Source of the DNA: Anaeromyxobacter oryzisoli
GTDB taxonomy: Bacteria; Myxococcota; Myxococcia; Myxococcales; Anaeromyxobacteraceae
Direction: 5' to 3'
Assembly (NCBI RefSeq): GCF_022690765.1
Contig: NZ_JALCZA010000014.1
Location: 30,165-94,164, forward strand
Length of the DNA stretch: 64,000 bases
Below the pieces are notes generated by a model. The model made no database searches and was not told the origin of the DNA. It saw only the letters and a program-made list of their open reading frames with translations. Every line of letters begins with the position of its first letter. Position 1 is the stretch's first letter. The position numbers and the translations under genes were made by a program. Positions 1-7,988 of the stretch are shown here, in pieces.

Positions 1-207
1 CACGCGACCCGCTCGCTCCGCCGCCCGGGTCCGCCGCCGCTGACGCGGTTCGGTGTCCGCCTGCTCGGCGGCGAGAACCGCCCCTCGATCCGCCGGGCGC
101 GCGAGGACCTCGGGTTCGAGCCGCGCGTCTCGATGATGGAGGGCGTACGCGAGGGGGTGGCCTGGTATCGCGTCGCGATGGCGCCGGGCCCCGCTCGAGG
201 AGCATGA
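1..207 (+). CDS. NAD-dependent epimerase/dehydratase family, C-terminal fragment (5' end outside window)
   Basis: Reading frame 1 is open from the left edge to the TGA at 205-207, giving 68 residues. The tail (FGVRLLGGENRPSIRRARED, then LGFEP, and a final VAWYR) matches position by position the C-terminus of the next gene (LGVRLFGSENRHDIEKARRE, LGYAP, ARWYV). It is therefore the C-terminal end of a paralogous extended SDR. The Rossmann domain and active site lie outside the window, so substrate cannot be guessed. Its stop overlaps the ATG of the next gene (ATGA), so the two are probably translationally coupled. Confidence 0.8.
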   Translation, partial: HATRSLRRPGPPPLTRFGVRLLGGENRPSIRRAREDLGFEPRVSMMEGVREGVAWYRVAMAPGPARGA

Positions 208-1202
208 CCGTGGATGCCCTGGTCACCGGCGGGACGGGGTTCGTGGGGTACCATCTCGTCTCGGCGCTGCGCGCGCGCGACGCCCGAGTGCGCGTCCTGG
301 CGCTGCCGGGGGAGGACGCCACCCGCGTCGAGCAGGCTGGCGCCGTCGTCTGCCGGGGCGACGTTCGCCGCGCCGAAACGGTCGTGGACGCGATGCGGGG
401 CGCCGACACGGTGTTCCATCTCGCGGCGGTCCACGGGCTGTGGCGCCCGCAGCAGGAGTACTACGACGTCAACGTGCGCGGCGCCGACAACGTCTGCCGG
501 GCGGTGATGGCGGTCGGCGCCAGGCGGCTCGTCCACGTCAGCTCCTGGACGGTCTACGGAATGGGGCTGAAGGGTCCGGTGGCCGAGGGCGCGCCCCTCA
601 GGCCCATCCTCGACTCCTACACACGGACCAAGGCGACCGCCGACGAGCTGGTGAGCTCCCGCGTCCTCCGCGATCGCCTGCCCGCCGTGATCGTTCGCCC
701 TGGAACCATGTTCGGCCCCGGCGACCGCGTGAACTACGGGCGGATGGCGGATCGGGTGCGTGCCCGGAAGGCGATCATCATCGGGTCCGGGAGGAACGCC
801 CTCCCGCTCGTCTACGTCACCGACGTGGTGGAGGGCATGATCCTCGCGGCCACCCGGGAGCGCGCCGTCGGCGAGACCTACAACCTCTCGCACGACCAGC
901 CGCTCACGCAGGAGCAGGTCTGGAGCGCCATCGCCGAGGACATCGGCGCTCCGCCGCCGAGGCTCAAGGTGCCGTACCCCGCGCTGTACGCGGCTGCGGT
1001 CCTCGCGGAGCAGGCGGTGCGGGCGGACGATCCGCGGCGCCAGCCGCTCGTGACGCGGCTCGGGGTCCGGCTGTTCGGGAGCGAGAACCGGCACGACATC
1101 GAGAAGGCCCGGCGCGAGCTCGGCTATGCGCCCGCGATCGCGATCCGGGACGGGCTCAGGCTCGCGGCGCGCTGGTACGTGGAGCAGGGCGGACGCGGCT
1201 GA
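204..1202 (+). CDS. NAD-dependent epimerase/dehydratase (extended SDR)
   Basis: This 332-residue protein has the extended-SDR layout: a nucleotide-binding GGTGFVG motif at residues 9-15 and the catalytic Tyr139-x3-Lys143 pair (YTRTK). The C-terminal half forms the substrate side. Family members act on nucleotide sugars, sterols or related alcohols in the cytoplasm; the substrate here is not evident. The ATG at 204 follows a GAGGAG ribosome site and overlaps the stop of the upstream paralogue. It converges with the next gene, leaving only 21 bases between them. With its two neighbours it forms a set of three related SDRs. Confidence 0.85.
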   Translation: MTVDALVTGGTGFVGYHLVSALRARDARVRVLALPGEDATRVEQAGAVVCRGDVRRAETVVDAMRGADTVFHLAAVHGLWRPQQEYYDVNVRGADNVCRAVMAVGARRLVHVSSWTVYGMGLKGPVAEGAPLRPILDSYTRTKATADELVSSRVLRDRLPAVIVRPGTMFGPGDRVNYGRMADRVRARKAIIIGSGRNALPLVYVTDVVEGMILAATRERAVGETYNLSHDQPLTQEQVWSAIAEDIGAPPPRLKVPYPALYAAAVLAEQAVRADDPRRQPLVTRLGVRLFGSENRHDIEKARRELGYAPAIAIRDGLRLAARWYVEQGGRG

Positions 1203-1223
1203 ACGGCGCCGGCCGCGACGACC

Positions 1224-2201
1224 TCACAGCAGCCGGCGCTCGCGATACCACGCGACGGCGAGCGGCAGGCCCGATCCGAGATCGTGGCGGGGCGTGTAGC
1301 CGAGCTCGTCGTGGGCTCTCCGCCACGAGAACAGGCGATCCTGTCCGAAGAAGTCGACTCCAGCGCGGCTCAGGGGCGGCTTGCGGCGCGTCGCAGCGCC
1401 CGCCGCCTCGAGCCCCGCGGCCACCAGGGTCGCCGCCCAGCGCGGGAGCCGCAGCCAGGGCGGTCGGACGCCGAGCGCCGCGGCGACCGCGTCCCCGAGC
1501 TCACGGAACGTGACCGCGCGGGGTCCCGTGACGTGGTAGATGCCGCCCGCCGCGCCGGCGCGGAGGCAGAGCAGGATCCCGTCGACCGCGTCGTCGATGA
1601 AGGTCGGCTGGCAGAGGTGCTCCCCGGCGCCGACGTAGAAGAAGCGCCCTCGCTGGATGGCCCTGAACAGCCCCAGGACGTGTCGGTCGCCCGGTCCGTA
1701 CACGAACCCGGGCCTCGCCACGACGACCTGAAGTCCTCGGCGCGCGAACTCGAGCGCGACCCGCTCCGACTCCGCCTTGCTGCGCTCGTAGGGGTTGCGC
1801 GGCGCGTACGGCGCCTCCTCCGGGGCCGCGGTCCGACCGGTGACGCCGAGCACGCCCGCGCTGCTGAGGTGCAGGACGCGCGGCGGCGCCGGCGATCCCA
1901 GCGCCGCCGCGAGGACGTTCCTCGTCCCCTCCACGTTGAGCCGGCGGTACGCCTCCTCCGGCACGCCCGCCTCCCCGAGCCGGCCGGCGGCGTGGACCAC
2001 GAGGTCGGCGCCCTCGAGCGCGTGCTCGAGGCCGCGAGGGCTGGTGACGTCACACTCACGCCAGGTGAGGTGCGCATGACGCAGGCCGCTGCGATCCGAG
2101 CCGGGGCGGCTCAGCGCGACCACGTCGGCACCCCGTCGGGCGAGCGCGTGCGCCAGCGCGCCCCCCAGGAATCCCGTGGCGCCGGTGATCGCGACCCGCA
2201 T
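1224..2201 (-). CDS. NAD-dependent epimerase/dehydratase (extended SDR)
   Basis: This 325-residue extended SDR starts MRVAITGATGFLGG, which places the NAD(P) glycine motif at residues 7-13. The catalytic pair is Tyr138 and Lys142 (YERSK). The start at 2201 is preceded by GGAGGG and gives an N-terminal Rossmann strand immediately; longer in-frame starts add a non-homologous Arg/Pro-rich leader. It is the last gene of a minus-strand operon and begins 19 bases after the flippase stop. That context suggests sugar or lipid-carrier modification for a surface glycan, which is inference. The C-terminus resembles the two plus-strand epimerases, so all three are paralogues. Confidence 0.85.
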   Translation of the reverse strand: MRVAITGATGFLGGALAHALARRGADVVALSRPGSDRSGLRHAHLTWRECDVTSPRGLEHALEGADLVVHAAGRLGEAGVPEEAYRRLNVEGTRNVLAAALGSPAPPRVLHLSSAGVLGVTGRTAAPEEAPYAPRNPYERSKAESERVALEFARRGLQVVVARPGFVYGPGDRHVLGLFRAIQRGRFFYVGAGEHLCQPTFIDDAVDGILLCLRAGAAGGIYHVTGPRAVTFRELGDAVAAALGVRPPWLRLPRWAATLVAAGLEAAGAATRRKPPLSRAGVDFFGQDRLFSWRRAHDELGYTPRHDLGSGLPLAVAWYRERRLL

Positions 2202-2220
2202 CTCGCGTCCCTCCAGAGCG

Positions 2221-3507
2221 TCAGCGCCGGGCCAGCTGCAGCGCCGACGTGCCCGCCACCCGCGCCCGCGGCCAGGTGGTGACGGCCCCGGCGACGTTTC
2301 CGATGACGCCACCCGAGACCATGACGAGCGTCATGTGGACGAGGTCACCGCGGCCGAGCAGCCACATCCCGGCGACCTGCCAGACGAGGACGCCCGCCAG
2401 GACGTACGCGTACGACTTCCGCTCGGTCGAGAGCGCGTAGTTGAGCCAGATGTGGAGCCCCGCATAGAGCGTCGCGGCGAGGCTCGCGAGGCCGAGGACG
2501 ACCCCCGGATCCGCGTACGCCCCCGTGAACATCACCTTCACCAAGGCCCCCGGGAACGCGAGGTACAGGGCGCTCAAGGCGAGGCCCGGCGAGAGCGCCG
2601 CCGCGAGGCCGGCGACGAGGAGGACCCGCGTGTCCTCACCCGCCGCCGTCCGCCGCGCCACCTTGGGGAAGAGCACCAGGCCGATGGCCCAGGACAGGAA
2701 CAGGGCGACCTTGGCCAGCGTCACCACCGGAGCGTAGTCGGCCGCGGTGCGCACGTCGAAGAAGCGCCGCACGAACAGCGCATCGACGTTGGTGAGCATG
2801 CCGAACGCCATGAGCGCGAGCAACGTCGAGAACGAGTAATGCCAGCTCACGCCGGGGTCGCCCGGGTCGCCGCGCCGGCCGAGGTGCGGCCTCAGCGCCG
2901 CGGCCGAGAGCGCGACGCAGACGGCCGCCGCGAGGGGCTGCGCCAGGATCGCCCCGACCGCGCCCCAGCCGATCCCGATCAGCACGGCGCAGGCGGCGAG
3001 CCGCAGCGCGGCCTGGACGACCTGCACGACCGAGAGGGCGAGGAAGGATTCGACGCCCTGGAGCCCGCCGAAGGCGGCCTCTCGCACGTACAGCAGGAGC
3101 ACCATCGAGGAGGCGGCCCAAAGTGCCGACGGGCCGGGCAGGCGCAACCAGCGAGCGAGGGGCGGTGCCGCGAGCGCCATCAACGTCGTCGAGATCGCCC
3201 CGTATCTCCACGCCCAGGCCTCGACCTGGCGCAGGAAGCGCGCGACCCGCGCCGGCGCGCTCGGGCCGACGCTCATCGATGCCGTGTAGAACGCGACCAC
3301 CATGCGGATCGCGATCGCGGCCAGGGTGAGGACCTGCAGCACGGCCATCACCGAGACGAACACGCCGAAGTCGAGCGGATCGAGGCGACGGCCGGCGACC
3401 ACGTTCACCGCGTAGTCGAGCGCGCCGGACGTGATCATCGCGGCGCCCAGGACGAGGCTCTGCCGCGCCCCGTTGGAGCGCAGGAGGTGGTGGCGAGGCG
3501 GCTTCAT
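2221..3507 (-). CDS. Polysaccharide flippase-like integral membrane protein (MATE/MOP superfamily)
   Basis: The product is about 428 residues and almost entirely hydrophobic, with roughly 12 predicted membrane segments broken by short basic loops. That is the pattern of Wzx-type polysaccharide exporters in the MOP superfamily, which move lipid-linked sugars across the inner membrane. The start at 3507 is chosen because its ATG overlaps the TGA of the upstream small gene (ATGA) and translation enters the first membrane region soon after. Neighbouring GT2, radical SAM and epimerase genes support a role in assembling a surface glycan. No substrate can be assigned. Confidence 0.75.
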   Translation of the reverse strand: MKPPRHHLLRSNGARQSLVLGAAMITSGALDYAVNVVAGRRLDPLDFGVFVSVMAVLQVLTLAAIAIRMVVAFYTASMSVGPSAPARVARFLRQVEAWAWRYGAISTTLMALAAPPLARWLRLPGPSALWAASSMVLLLYVREAAFGGLQGVESFLALSVVQVVQAALRLAACAVLIGIGWGAVGAILAQPLAAAVCVALSAAALRPHLGRRGDPGDPGVSWHYSFSTLLALMAFGMLTNVDALFVRRFFDVRTAADYAPVVTLAKVALFLSWAIGLVLFPKVARRTAAGEDTRVLLVAGLAAALSPGLALSALYLAFPGALVKVMFTGAYADPGVVLGLASLAATLYAGLHIWLNYALSTERKSYAYVLAGVLVWQVAGMWLLGRGDLVHMTLVMVSGGVIGNVAGAVTTWPRARVAGTSALQLARR

Positions 3508-3818
3508 CTCGTTCGCTGGTAACGCATGACCGGGCGATACACGCACCGGCAATGGGCGCCGCGAGCGCAACCGGCGAGGGGGAGGCGGGGCGCCGTGAGG
3601 GGATCGTAGACCTCGCCCGCGACCTCCCGCGCGGCGGCACAGCCGTCGGGATCCGCGTCGATGGCGACTCCGACGATGGCGCCGTGCGCCCTCATGCCCA
3701 GCGCGTAGGCGCCGAGCGTCTTCTCGACGTAGTCGGGGGCCTTTTCCTGATTCCGCTGGAACTCCCTGAGCCAGTCGAACGCCACGGCGATCCCCCGATC
3801 ACGCAGGTCCACGCCCAC
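3504..3818 (-). CDS. Small hypothetical protein with C-terminal Cys motif
   Basis: I do not recognise this 104-residue protein. It has a helical N-terminal half and a C-terminal Cys motif, GCARGAHCRCVYRPV (C-x6-C-x-C), that could hold a metal or be modified. Coding status is supported by overlaps on both sides: its GTG start lies inside the last 20 bases of the radical SAM gene, and its TGA overlaps the ATG of the flippase gene. This placement makes it part of the glycan operon, possibly a partner or substrate of the radical SAM enzyme, but that link is speculative. Confidence 0.6.
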   Translation of the reverse strand: MGVDLRDRGIAVAFDWLREFQRNQEKAPDYVEKTLGAYALGMRAHGAIVGVAIDADPDGCAAAREVAGEVYDPLTAPRLPLAGCARGAHCRCVYRPVMRYQRTR

Positions 3819-4899
3819 CGGCGATCAGCCTCGTGCCAATCCGGGTCAGCGTCGGCAGATCGTGCAGCATGTTGGTGTAGGAGGCGTTGGCCAGCGGACA
3901 GTGGCACTCCTTGGCCGAGATGCTGCGGCGCACCTCCCGGATCCCCTCCCCGAACCAGATCCGCTTGAAGTCGTAGTCGTGGTCCCGGAGATTGCCGATC
4001 TCGTCGGCCCGCACGCAGCACGGCCAGATCGTCCCGTCGGCGTAGACGTGCGCGCTCGCCCAGCCGGCGTAGCAGTCGATGACCTGGTCCTCCTCCTCGA
4101 GTATTCGCTTCACGAGCCGGTAGTATTCGAGGCGGAGCGCCTCCGTGATCCGCGCCACGCCGACGTGTCGCTTCGATCGCACGTACGCCACGAGGCGATC
4201 GACGGCCCTCGCGTACTCCTCGCGGCCCGGCGTGATCGGGAGCCCGACGGTGTCGAGCTCGACGCGCGGCTCCGCGATCTCCGTGATGAACTGGTCGGCC
4301 CCCGAGCGGTCGGCGTACGCGACGAGGTCGTCGATGTGACCGACGCTGAACGTCGAGATGACGGAGTGGATCCCCACCGTCAGGTTCGGCAGCGTGTCGC
4401 GGAGGTGCAGGAGCTGCCGCAGGCGCTCCTCGAACTTCGCGAAGTTGCCCGGGACGCCGCGGATGAAGTCGTGCTCTGCGCCGATCCCGTCCAGCGACAG
4501 GTTCACGATGAGCTGGCTCTCCGGGCAGGCGCGCGCGATCCGCTCGACGCGCTCCGGGATCGAGGGGAGGATCCCGTTGCTGGGGATGTTGATGACGCCC
4601 GGCCGACAGTGGCGGTACGCGAGCTCCGCGAGCTCGACCACGTGCGGGAACATCAGCGGCTCGCCTCCGCTGATGGTGAACCAGTATGGCGCCCGACCCA
4701 GGGAGGCGAGCACCCGGTCCCACTCGTCCAGCGTGAGCTCGTCCTCGCGCTTCATCCAGATGTTGCAGGTGAGGCAGCGCGAGTTGCACCTCGGCGACGG
4801 TGAGAGGGTGACGTTGAGCGGCAACAAACGGGGCCAGCCGAGCCGCCGATAGAGCATGAAGAGCGGGACCCGGGCCAGCACGCCGGCCATCCGGTTCAT
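3799..4899 (-). CDS. Radical SAM protein with SPASM-like C-terminus
   Basis: The 366-residue product carries the radical SAM cluster motif CNSRCLTC (Cys38, Cys42, Cys45), followed by a GGEPL strand typical of the SAM-binding barrel. The C-terminal part has further cysteines in SPASM-like order (DCYAGW, then PCC, then CHCPL), which usually bind auxiliary 4Fe-4S clusters. Such enzymes modify peptides, sugars or lipids by radical chemistry in the cytoplasm. The ATG at 4899 overlaps the TGA of the glycosyltransferase gene; longer in-frame starts only read through that gene in another frame. The adjacent small Cys-motif protein is a possible partner. Confidence 0.88.
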   Translation of the reverse strand: MNRMAGVLARVPLFMLYRRLGWPRLLPLNVTLSPSPRCNSRCLTCNIWMKREDELTLDEWDRVLASLGRAPYWFTISGGEPLMFPHVVELAELAYRHCRPGVINIPSNGILPSIPERVERIARACPESQLIVNLSLDGIGAEHDFIRGVPGNFAKFEERLRQLLHLRDTLPNLTVGIHSVISTFSVGHIDDLVAYADRSGADQFITEIAEPRVELDTVGLPITPGREEYARAVDRLVAYVRSKRHVGVARITEALRLEYYRLVKRILEEEDQVIDCYAGWASAHVYADGTIWPCCVRADEIGNLRDHDYDFKRIWFGEGIREVRRSISAKECHCPLANASYTNMLHDLPTLTRIGTRLIAGGRGPA

Positions 4900-5855
4900 T
4901 TCGTGAGCCCCTGACGCGGCGATGATTGGCCGGGGCTCGGCAGGACGGCGGGCGCCGGGAGCAACTTCGTCGTCTTCGCGATCGCCCACACGGCGTGGTC
5001 GCGACGCCGGCGATAGTCGTTGCGCCCCAGGAGACGACCGTACGCCTCCAGCGCGGCGACCGCCCAGGTCCAGAGGAACGAGCGCGGGCGCCAGTCGAGG
5101 TGGCGCAGGAGGAGCCACAGCACCTTGAACCCGCTGAGCGTGCTGACGCGGTATCCCACCAGCTCCCGGACCGCGAGGTGGCCGGCGTAGATCCGGCGCC
5201 GCTGGCCGAGGAAGTCCCGCACGGTCTCGGGCCCCTTGTTGTAGGTGACCGCGTCGCGCACGTAGCGGACGCCGTATCCCTGGCTCCGGACCACGGACTC
5301 GATGCTGGCCTCGTCGACCGCCGAGCGGTACGGGATCCGCTCGAAGATCTTGCGGAACGCGATCAGCTCTCCCGCCTTGAAGGAGCGAAGGTTGATCTCG
5401 TGGTGCAGGTTCCACAGGAGGTGCGCGGCGAACCCCATGAAGGTCCGTGGGTCGTCGAGCGGAACCGGGCGGCACGTGGTCATCGCCACCTCGGCGTCCC
5501 CGAACGGCGCGACGACGGCGTCGAGCGTGCCTTGCGCCGGGATCAGGTCGGCGCTGCAGAGCAAGAGCACCTTCTCGCGCGCCTCGGCCAGGAACAGGTT
5601 CACGGCCGACGCTTTCCCCTCGCGCCTGCGCTGCACGACCAGGTTGATGCGCGCGTCGCGCCGGGCCCAGCCGCGCACGATGTCCTCGGTTCCATCGGTG
5701 CAGCCGCTCGCGATGACGACGATCTCGGTGAGCTCGGCGAGCTCCATGCGCTGCGACAGGACCGCCTCGAGGAGGCGCCCGATGTTCGCCGCCTCGTCAT
5801 GGGCCATGATGCCCATCGAGCAAGGGATGCGGAGCGGCGGACGTGTGGAATGCAC
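4896..5855 (-). CDS. Family 2 glycosyltransferase
   Basis: This 319-residue GT2 protein has the GT-A fold pattern. An N-terminal IMAHDEAANIGRLLEAVL segment binds nucleotide, IVVIASGCTDGT follows, and LLLCSADLIP is the metal-binding acidic motif position. A C-terminal hydrophobic/basic region (VLWLLLRHLDW and SFLWTWAVAALEAYG) suggests membrane association. It would transfer a sugar from a nucleotide donor to a lipid or glycan acceptor. The GTG at 5855 is preceded by GGGAGG six bases upstream. It is the first gene of the minus-strand operon, so the promoter should lie in the 215 bases upstream to 6070, where I see no clear consensus. Confidence 0.85.
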   Translation of the reverse strand: MHSTRPPLRIPCSMGIMAHDEAANIGRLLEAVLSQRMELAELTEIVVIASGCTDGTEDIVRGWARRDARINLVVQRRREGKASAVNLFLAEAREKVLLLCSADLIPAQGTLDAVVAPFGDAEVAMTTCRPVPLDDPRTFMGFAAHLLWNLHHEINLRSFKAGELIAFRKIFERIPYRSAVDEASIESVVRSQGYGVRYVRDAVTYNKGPETVRDFLGQRRRIYAGHLAVRELVGYRVSTLSGFKVLWLLLRHLDWRPRSFLWTWAVAALEAYGRLLGRNDYRRRRDHAVWAIAKTTKLLPAPAVLPSPGQSSPRQGLTK

Positions 5856-6070
5856 CCCGGCCTCCCGCCGTCAGCGGAAGCAGCGCGGCGTTACTCTAGC
5901 CGCGCGACCTCGACACGCACAGGCGACCTCTCGGGCTCGCTCCCGATGGATGCGCGGTGCGAGCGGGCGATTCGAGCGGGGCGCGCGGTGACGAGCCCGG
6001 CGCGGAACGCAGCCGGAGTCGGGACCTCCGCCAGCCTCGCGCGGGACGGATCGACAGGCCCCGCAGCCCG

Positions 6071-6889
6071 TCAAAGGAACAGGTCCGGCGCGAGCTCCTC
6101 GCCGGGCTTCACCGCGTACCGTTCGAGATCGGTGACCCCCTCGGCGCGGAGCACGTCCTCGTCCACGAAGAAGTTGCCGGTGCAGGCCCGCGCCTCGCGG
6201 TGGAGGATCGCCACCGCCGCGTCCGCCACGATCTCGGGCCTCCGTCCGTGGCGCGCGGTCTCCTCCCCGCCGAGGAGGTTGAGCGCGGCGGTGGCGATCA
6301 CCGTGCGGGGCCAGAGCGCGTTCACGGCGACCCCGCGGTCGCGGAACTCCTCCGCCATCCCGAGCACGCACAGGCTCATGCCGTACTTCGCGATGGTGTA
6401 GGCGAGGTGGCTCGCGAGCCACCGCGGCTCGAGCGAGAGCGGCGGCGCGAGCATCAGCACGTGCGGGTTTCCGGCCCGGAGCAGGTGCGGGAGGCAGGCC
6501 TGGGTCGTCGCGAACGTCCCGCGCGCGTTCACCTCGTGCATCAGGTCCCAGCGCCTCATCGGCGTGTCGAGGGTGCCGGCCAGGAAGATCGCGCTCGCGT
6601 TGTTCACGCAGACGTCGATCCCTCCGTACCGCTCCACGGCCGCGCTCACCGCCGCCGCGATCTGCCCCTCGTCCCGGATGTCGCACTCGATGGGCAGCGC
6701 GTTCCCGCCCGCGCGGGTCATCTCCTCCGCCGCGTCGTGGATGGTGCCCGGCAAGCGCGGGTGCGGCGCCGAGGTCTTCGCGGCGATCACCACGTTCGCG
6801 CCCTCCCGCGCGGCGGCGACGCCGATGGCCCGGCCGATCCCGCGGCTCGCGCCCGTGATGAAGACGGTCTTTCCGCGCAGCGAGGGCAT
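6071..6889 (-). CDS. Short-chain dehydrogenase, HSDL2-like
   Basis: The 272-residue protein is a classical SDR with TGASRGIG at residues 12-19, NNAS at 96-99 and the catalytic Tyr164-x3-Lys168 (YTIAK). The stretch LAYTIAKYGMSLCVLGMAEEF is typical of the HSDL2 group (hydroxysteroid dehydrogenase-like 2). As in that group, the usual catalytic Ser region reads LAPPLSLEP, so the Ser is displaced. The sterol-carrier domain of animal HSDL2 is absent. It probably oxidises or reduces a lipid alcohol or ketone with NAD(P). A GGAGG site lies five bases before the ATG. It is transcribed divergently from mraZ. Confidence 0.85.
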   Translation of the reverse strand: MPSLRGKTVFITGASRGIGRAIGVAAAREGANVVIAAKTSAPHPRLPGTIHDAAEEMTRAGGNALPIECDIRDEGQIAAAVSAAVERYGGIDVCVNNASAIFLAGTLDTPMRRWDLMHEVNARGTFATTQACLPHLLRAGNPHVLMLAPPLSLEPRWLASHLAYTIAKYGMSLCVLGMAEEFRDRGVAVNALWPRTVIATAALNLLGGEETARHGRRPEIVADAAVAILHREARACTGNFFVDEDVLRAEGVTDLERYAVKPGEELAPDLFL

Positions 6890-7012
6890 GTGGACCTCCG
6901 GGGTCGAGGGAGCGCCGAGGATGCTCAGGGTCCGCCGCGGCAGACAACGGCACCGGAAGGGGGGCTGCCCGGAGGTCGGCGGCCCCCAGCCGCGGTCGAA
7001 CGCGGCCGTTCG

Positions 7013-7060
7013 CCGTGCCCGTCACCGTCACCGGCTTCTCGTGATCCGTGAACCGGGGCC
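7013..7060 (+). repeat. Left half of the dispersed CCCGTG/CACGGG element
   Basis: The 48 bases match the left arm of the long elements at 21.0, 23.3 and 33.1 kb. The shared words are CCGTGCCCGTCACCGTCACC, then CTTCTC, then GTGATCCGTGAACCGG. No right arm follows. It sits about 80 bases upstream of the proposed mraZ promoter. Confidence 0.75.
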
Positions 7061-7140
7061 CTTTTCCCCCGTGTAGGACTCCCCCCGCCACGGGTCCTGA
7101 ACGCGGATCCAGGCGCATTTTCGCGCGGGTCCAGCGCCCG

Positions 7141-7169
7141 TTGACTTCGCGGTTCGATGTCCGTAGATC
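7141..7169 (+). promoter_or_regulatory. Candidate sigma70-type promoter for the dcw operon
   Basis: TTGACT at 7141-7146 (5/6 to the -35 consensus) is followed after exactly 17 bases by TAGATC at 7164-7169 (3/6 to the -10 consensus). It lies about 60 bases upstream of the proposed mraZ GTG, in the divergent gap between the SDR gene and mraZ. The spacing and position are good; the -10 match is modest. Confidence 0.5.
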
Positions 7170-7181
7170 GAGACCGTCTGG

Positions 7182-7196
7182 TGGGAAAAAGTGTCA
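7182..7196 (+). promoter_or_regulatory. Possible MraZ-binding box (weak)
   Basis: MraZ proteins bind tandem TGGGN repeats spaced by five bases in their own leader in E. coli. Here TGGGA at 7182-7186, five bases, then an imperfect TGTCA lie just downstream of the proposed promoter. One good and one degenerate half site make autoregulation plausible but unproven. Confidence 0.3.
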
Positions 7197-7230
7197 ACGA
7201 GCGGATCAGAGCGGGAAGATCGGCCAGGAC

Positions 7231-7668
7231 GTGTTCTTCGGGACCTTCAACCACGCGATCGACGCGAAGGGGCGCACGTCGCTCCCCGTGAAGTTCCGCG
7301 AGGCGCTGGCCGCGGCGGGAGAGCCGCGGATCGTCCTGATGCAGTACCCGCACTGGCGGTCGATCCTCGCGCTGCCACAGTCGGTCTGGAACGAGCTGGT
7401 GAAGAAGGTGATGGAGGCGTCCCCGCTCGACGCGCGGTGGCAGCGGAGCGTCCTCAAGTTCGTCTCGTCGGCGCACGAGGTGGACCTCGACGTGCACGGG
7501 CGCGTGCTCGTGCCGCCGGCGCTGCGCGAGTGGGCGGAGCTCTCGAAGGACGTGGTGTGGGTCGGGATGGGTCGCACGATGCAGCTGTTCGACAAGGCGC
7601 GGTACGAGGCCGAGTCGGCCGCCGACATCCCGGCGGATCAGGTGGTGGACTTCTTCTCGAAGATCTAG
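7231..7668 (+). CDS. mraZ: MraZ transcriptional regulator
   Basis: The 145-residue protein begins [20 protein letters not shown], the hallmark of MraZ, and repeats the AbrB-like fold in a second half ([18 protein letters not shown]). MraZ forms rings that bind TGGG repeats and modulate the dcw operon. I chose the GTG at 7231 because MraZ proteins start at this motif; earlier in-frame starts would add about 60 unrelated residues and cover the promoter. It is the first gene of the dcw operon. The STAS gene follows after 17 bases. Confidence 0.92.
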   Translation: MFFGTFNHAIDAKGRTSLPVKFREALAAAGEPRIVLMQYPHWRSILALPQSVWNELVKKVMEASPLDARWQRSVLKFVSSAHEVDLDVHGRVLVPPALREWAELSKDVVWVGMGRTMQLFDKARYEAESAADIPADQVVDFFSKI

Positions 7669-7685
7669 GGCGGCGGAGGCGGATC

Positions 7686-7988
7686 GTGTTCGAGGCGCGG
7701 CGGCAGGACGAGGTGACGGTGATCCGGTGCACGGGCGAGCTGCCGGTGGACGAGCTCGCGGAGATCGCGGCGATCGCGCGGCGGGCGCGCGACGAGGGGC
7801 GGATGGTCGTCGTCGATCTGAAGCGGGTCACCCACCTGCACTACGCCGGCGCGGCGCTCCTCAAGGCGATCCCCGGGCTGCGCGCGGCGGGCGCGAGCCG
7901 GTACGTGCGCGACCTCGTCTTCGCGGGTGGTGCGGGCGGGTACGTGGAGCTCTATCCAGACGTCGAGGAGGCCGTGCGAGCGGCGTGA
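7686..7988 (+). CDS. STAS-domain protein (anti-sigma-factor-antagonist-like)
   Basis: The 100-residue product has the STAS pattern: a beta strand ([11 protein letters not shown]), a helix, [19 protein letters not shown] and a C-terminal helix region. In SpoIIAA-type proteins the loop before the helix is D-S-S-G with a phosphorylated Ser; here it reads H-Y-A-G, so phospho-switching is unlikely. The GTG at 7686 has a GGAGG site. Its stop overlaps the GTG of rsmH (GTGA), placing it firmly in the dcw operon, where a STAS gene is not a standard member. Its partner is unknown. Confidence 0.75.
   Translation: MFEARRQDEVTVIRCTGELPVDELAEIAAIARRARDEGRMVVVDLKRVTHLHYAGAALLKAIPGLRAAGASRYVRDLVFAGGAGGYVELYPDVEEAVRAA

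Noticed and set aside
7048..7230. Upstream ATG that would lengthen MraZ by 61 residues
   Set aside because: The extra residues have no homology pattern and would cover the proposed promoter; MraZ starts at the [10 protein letters not shown] motif.
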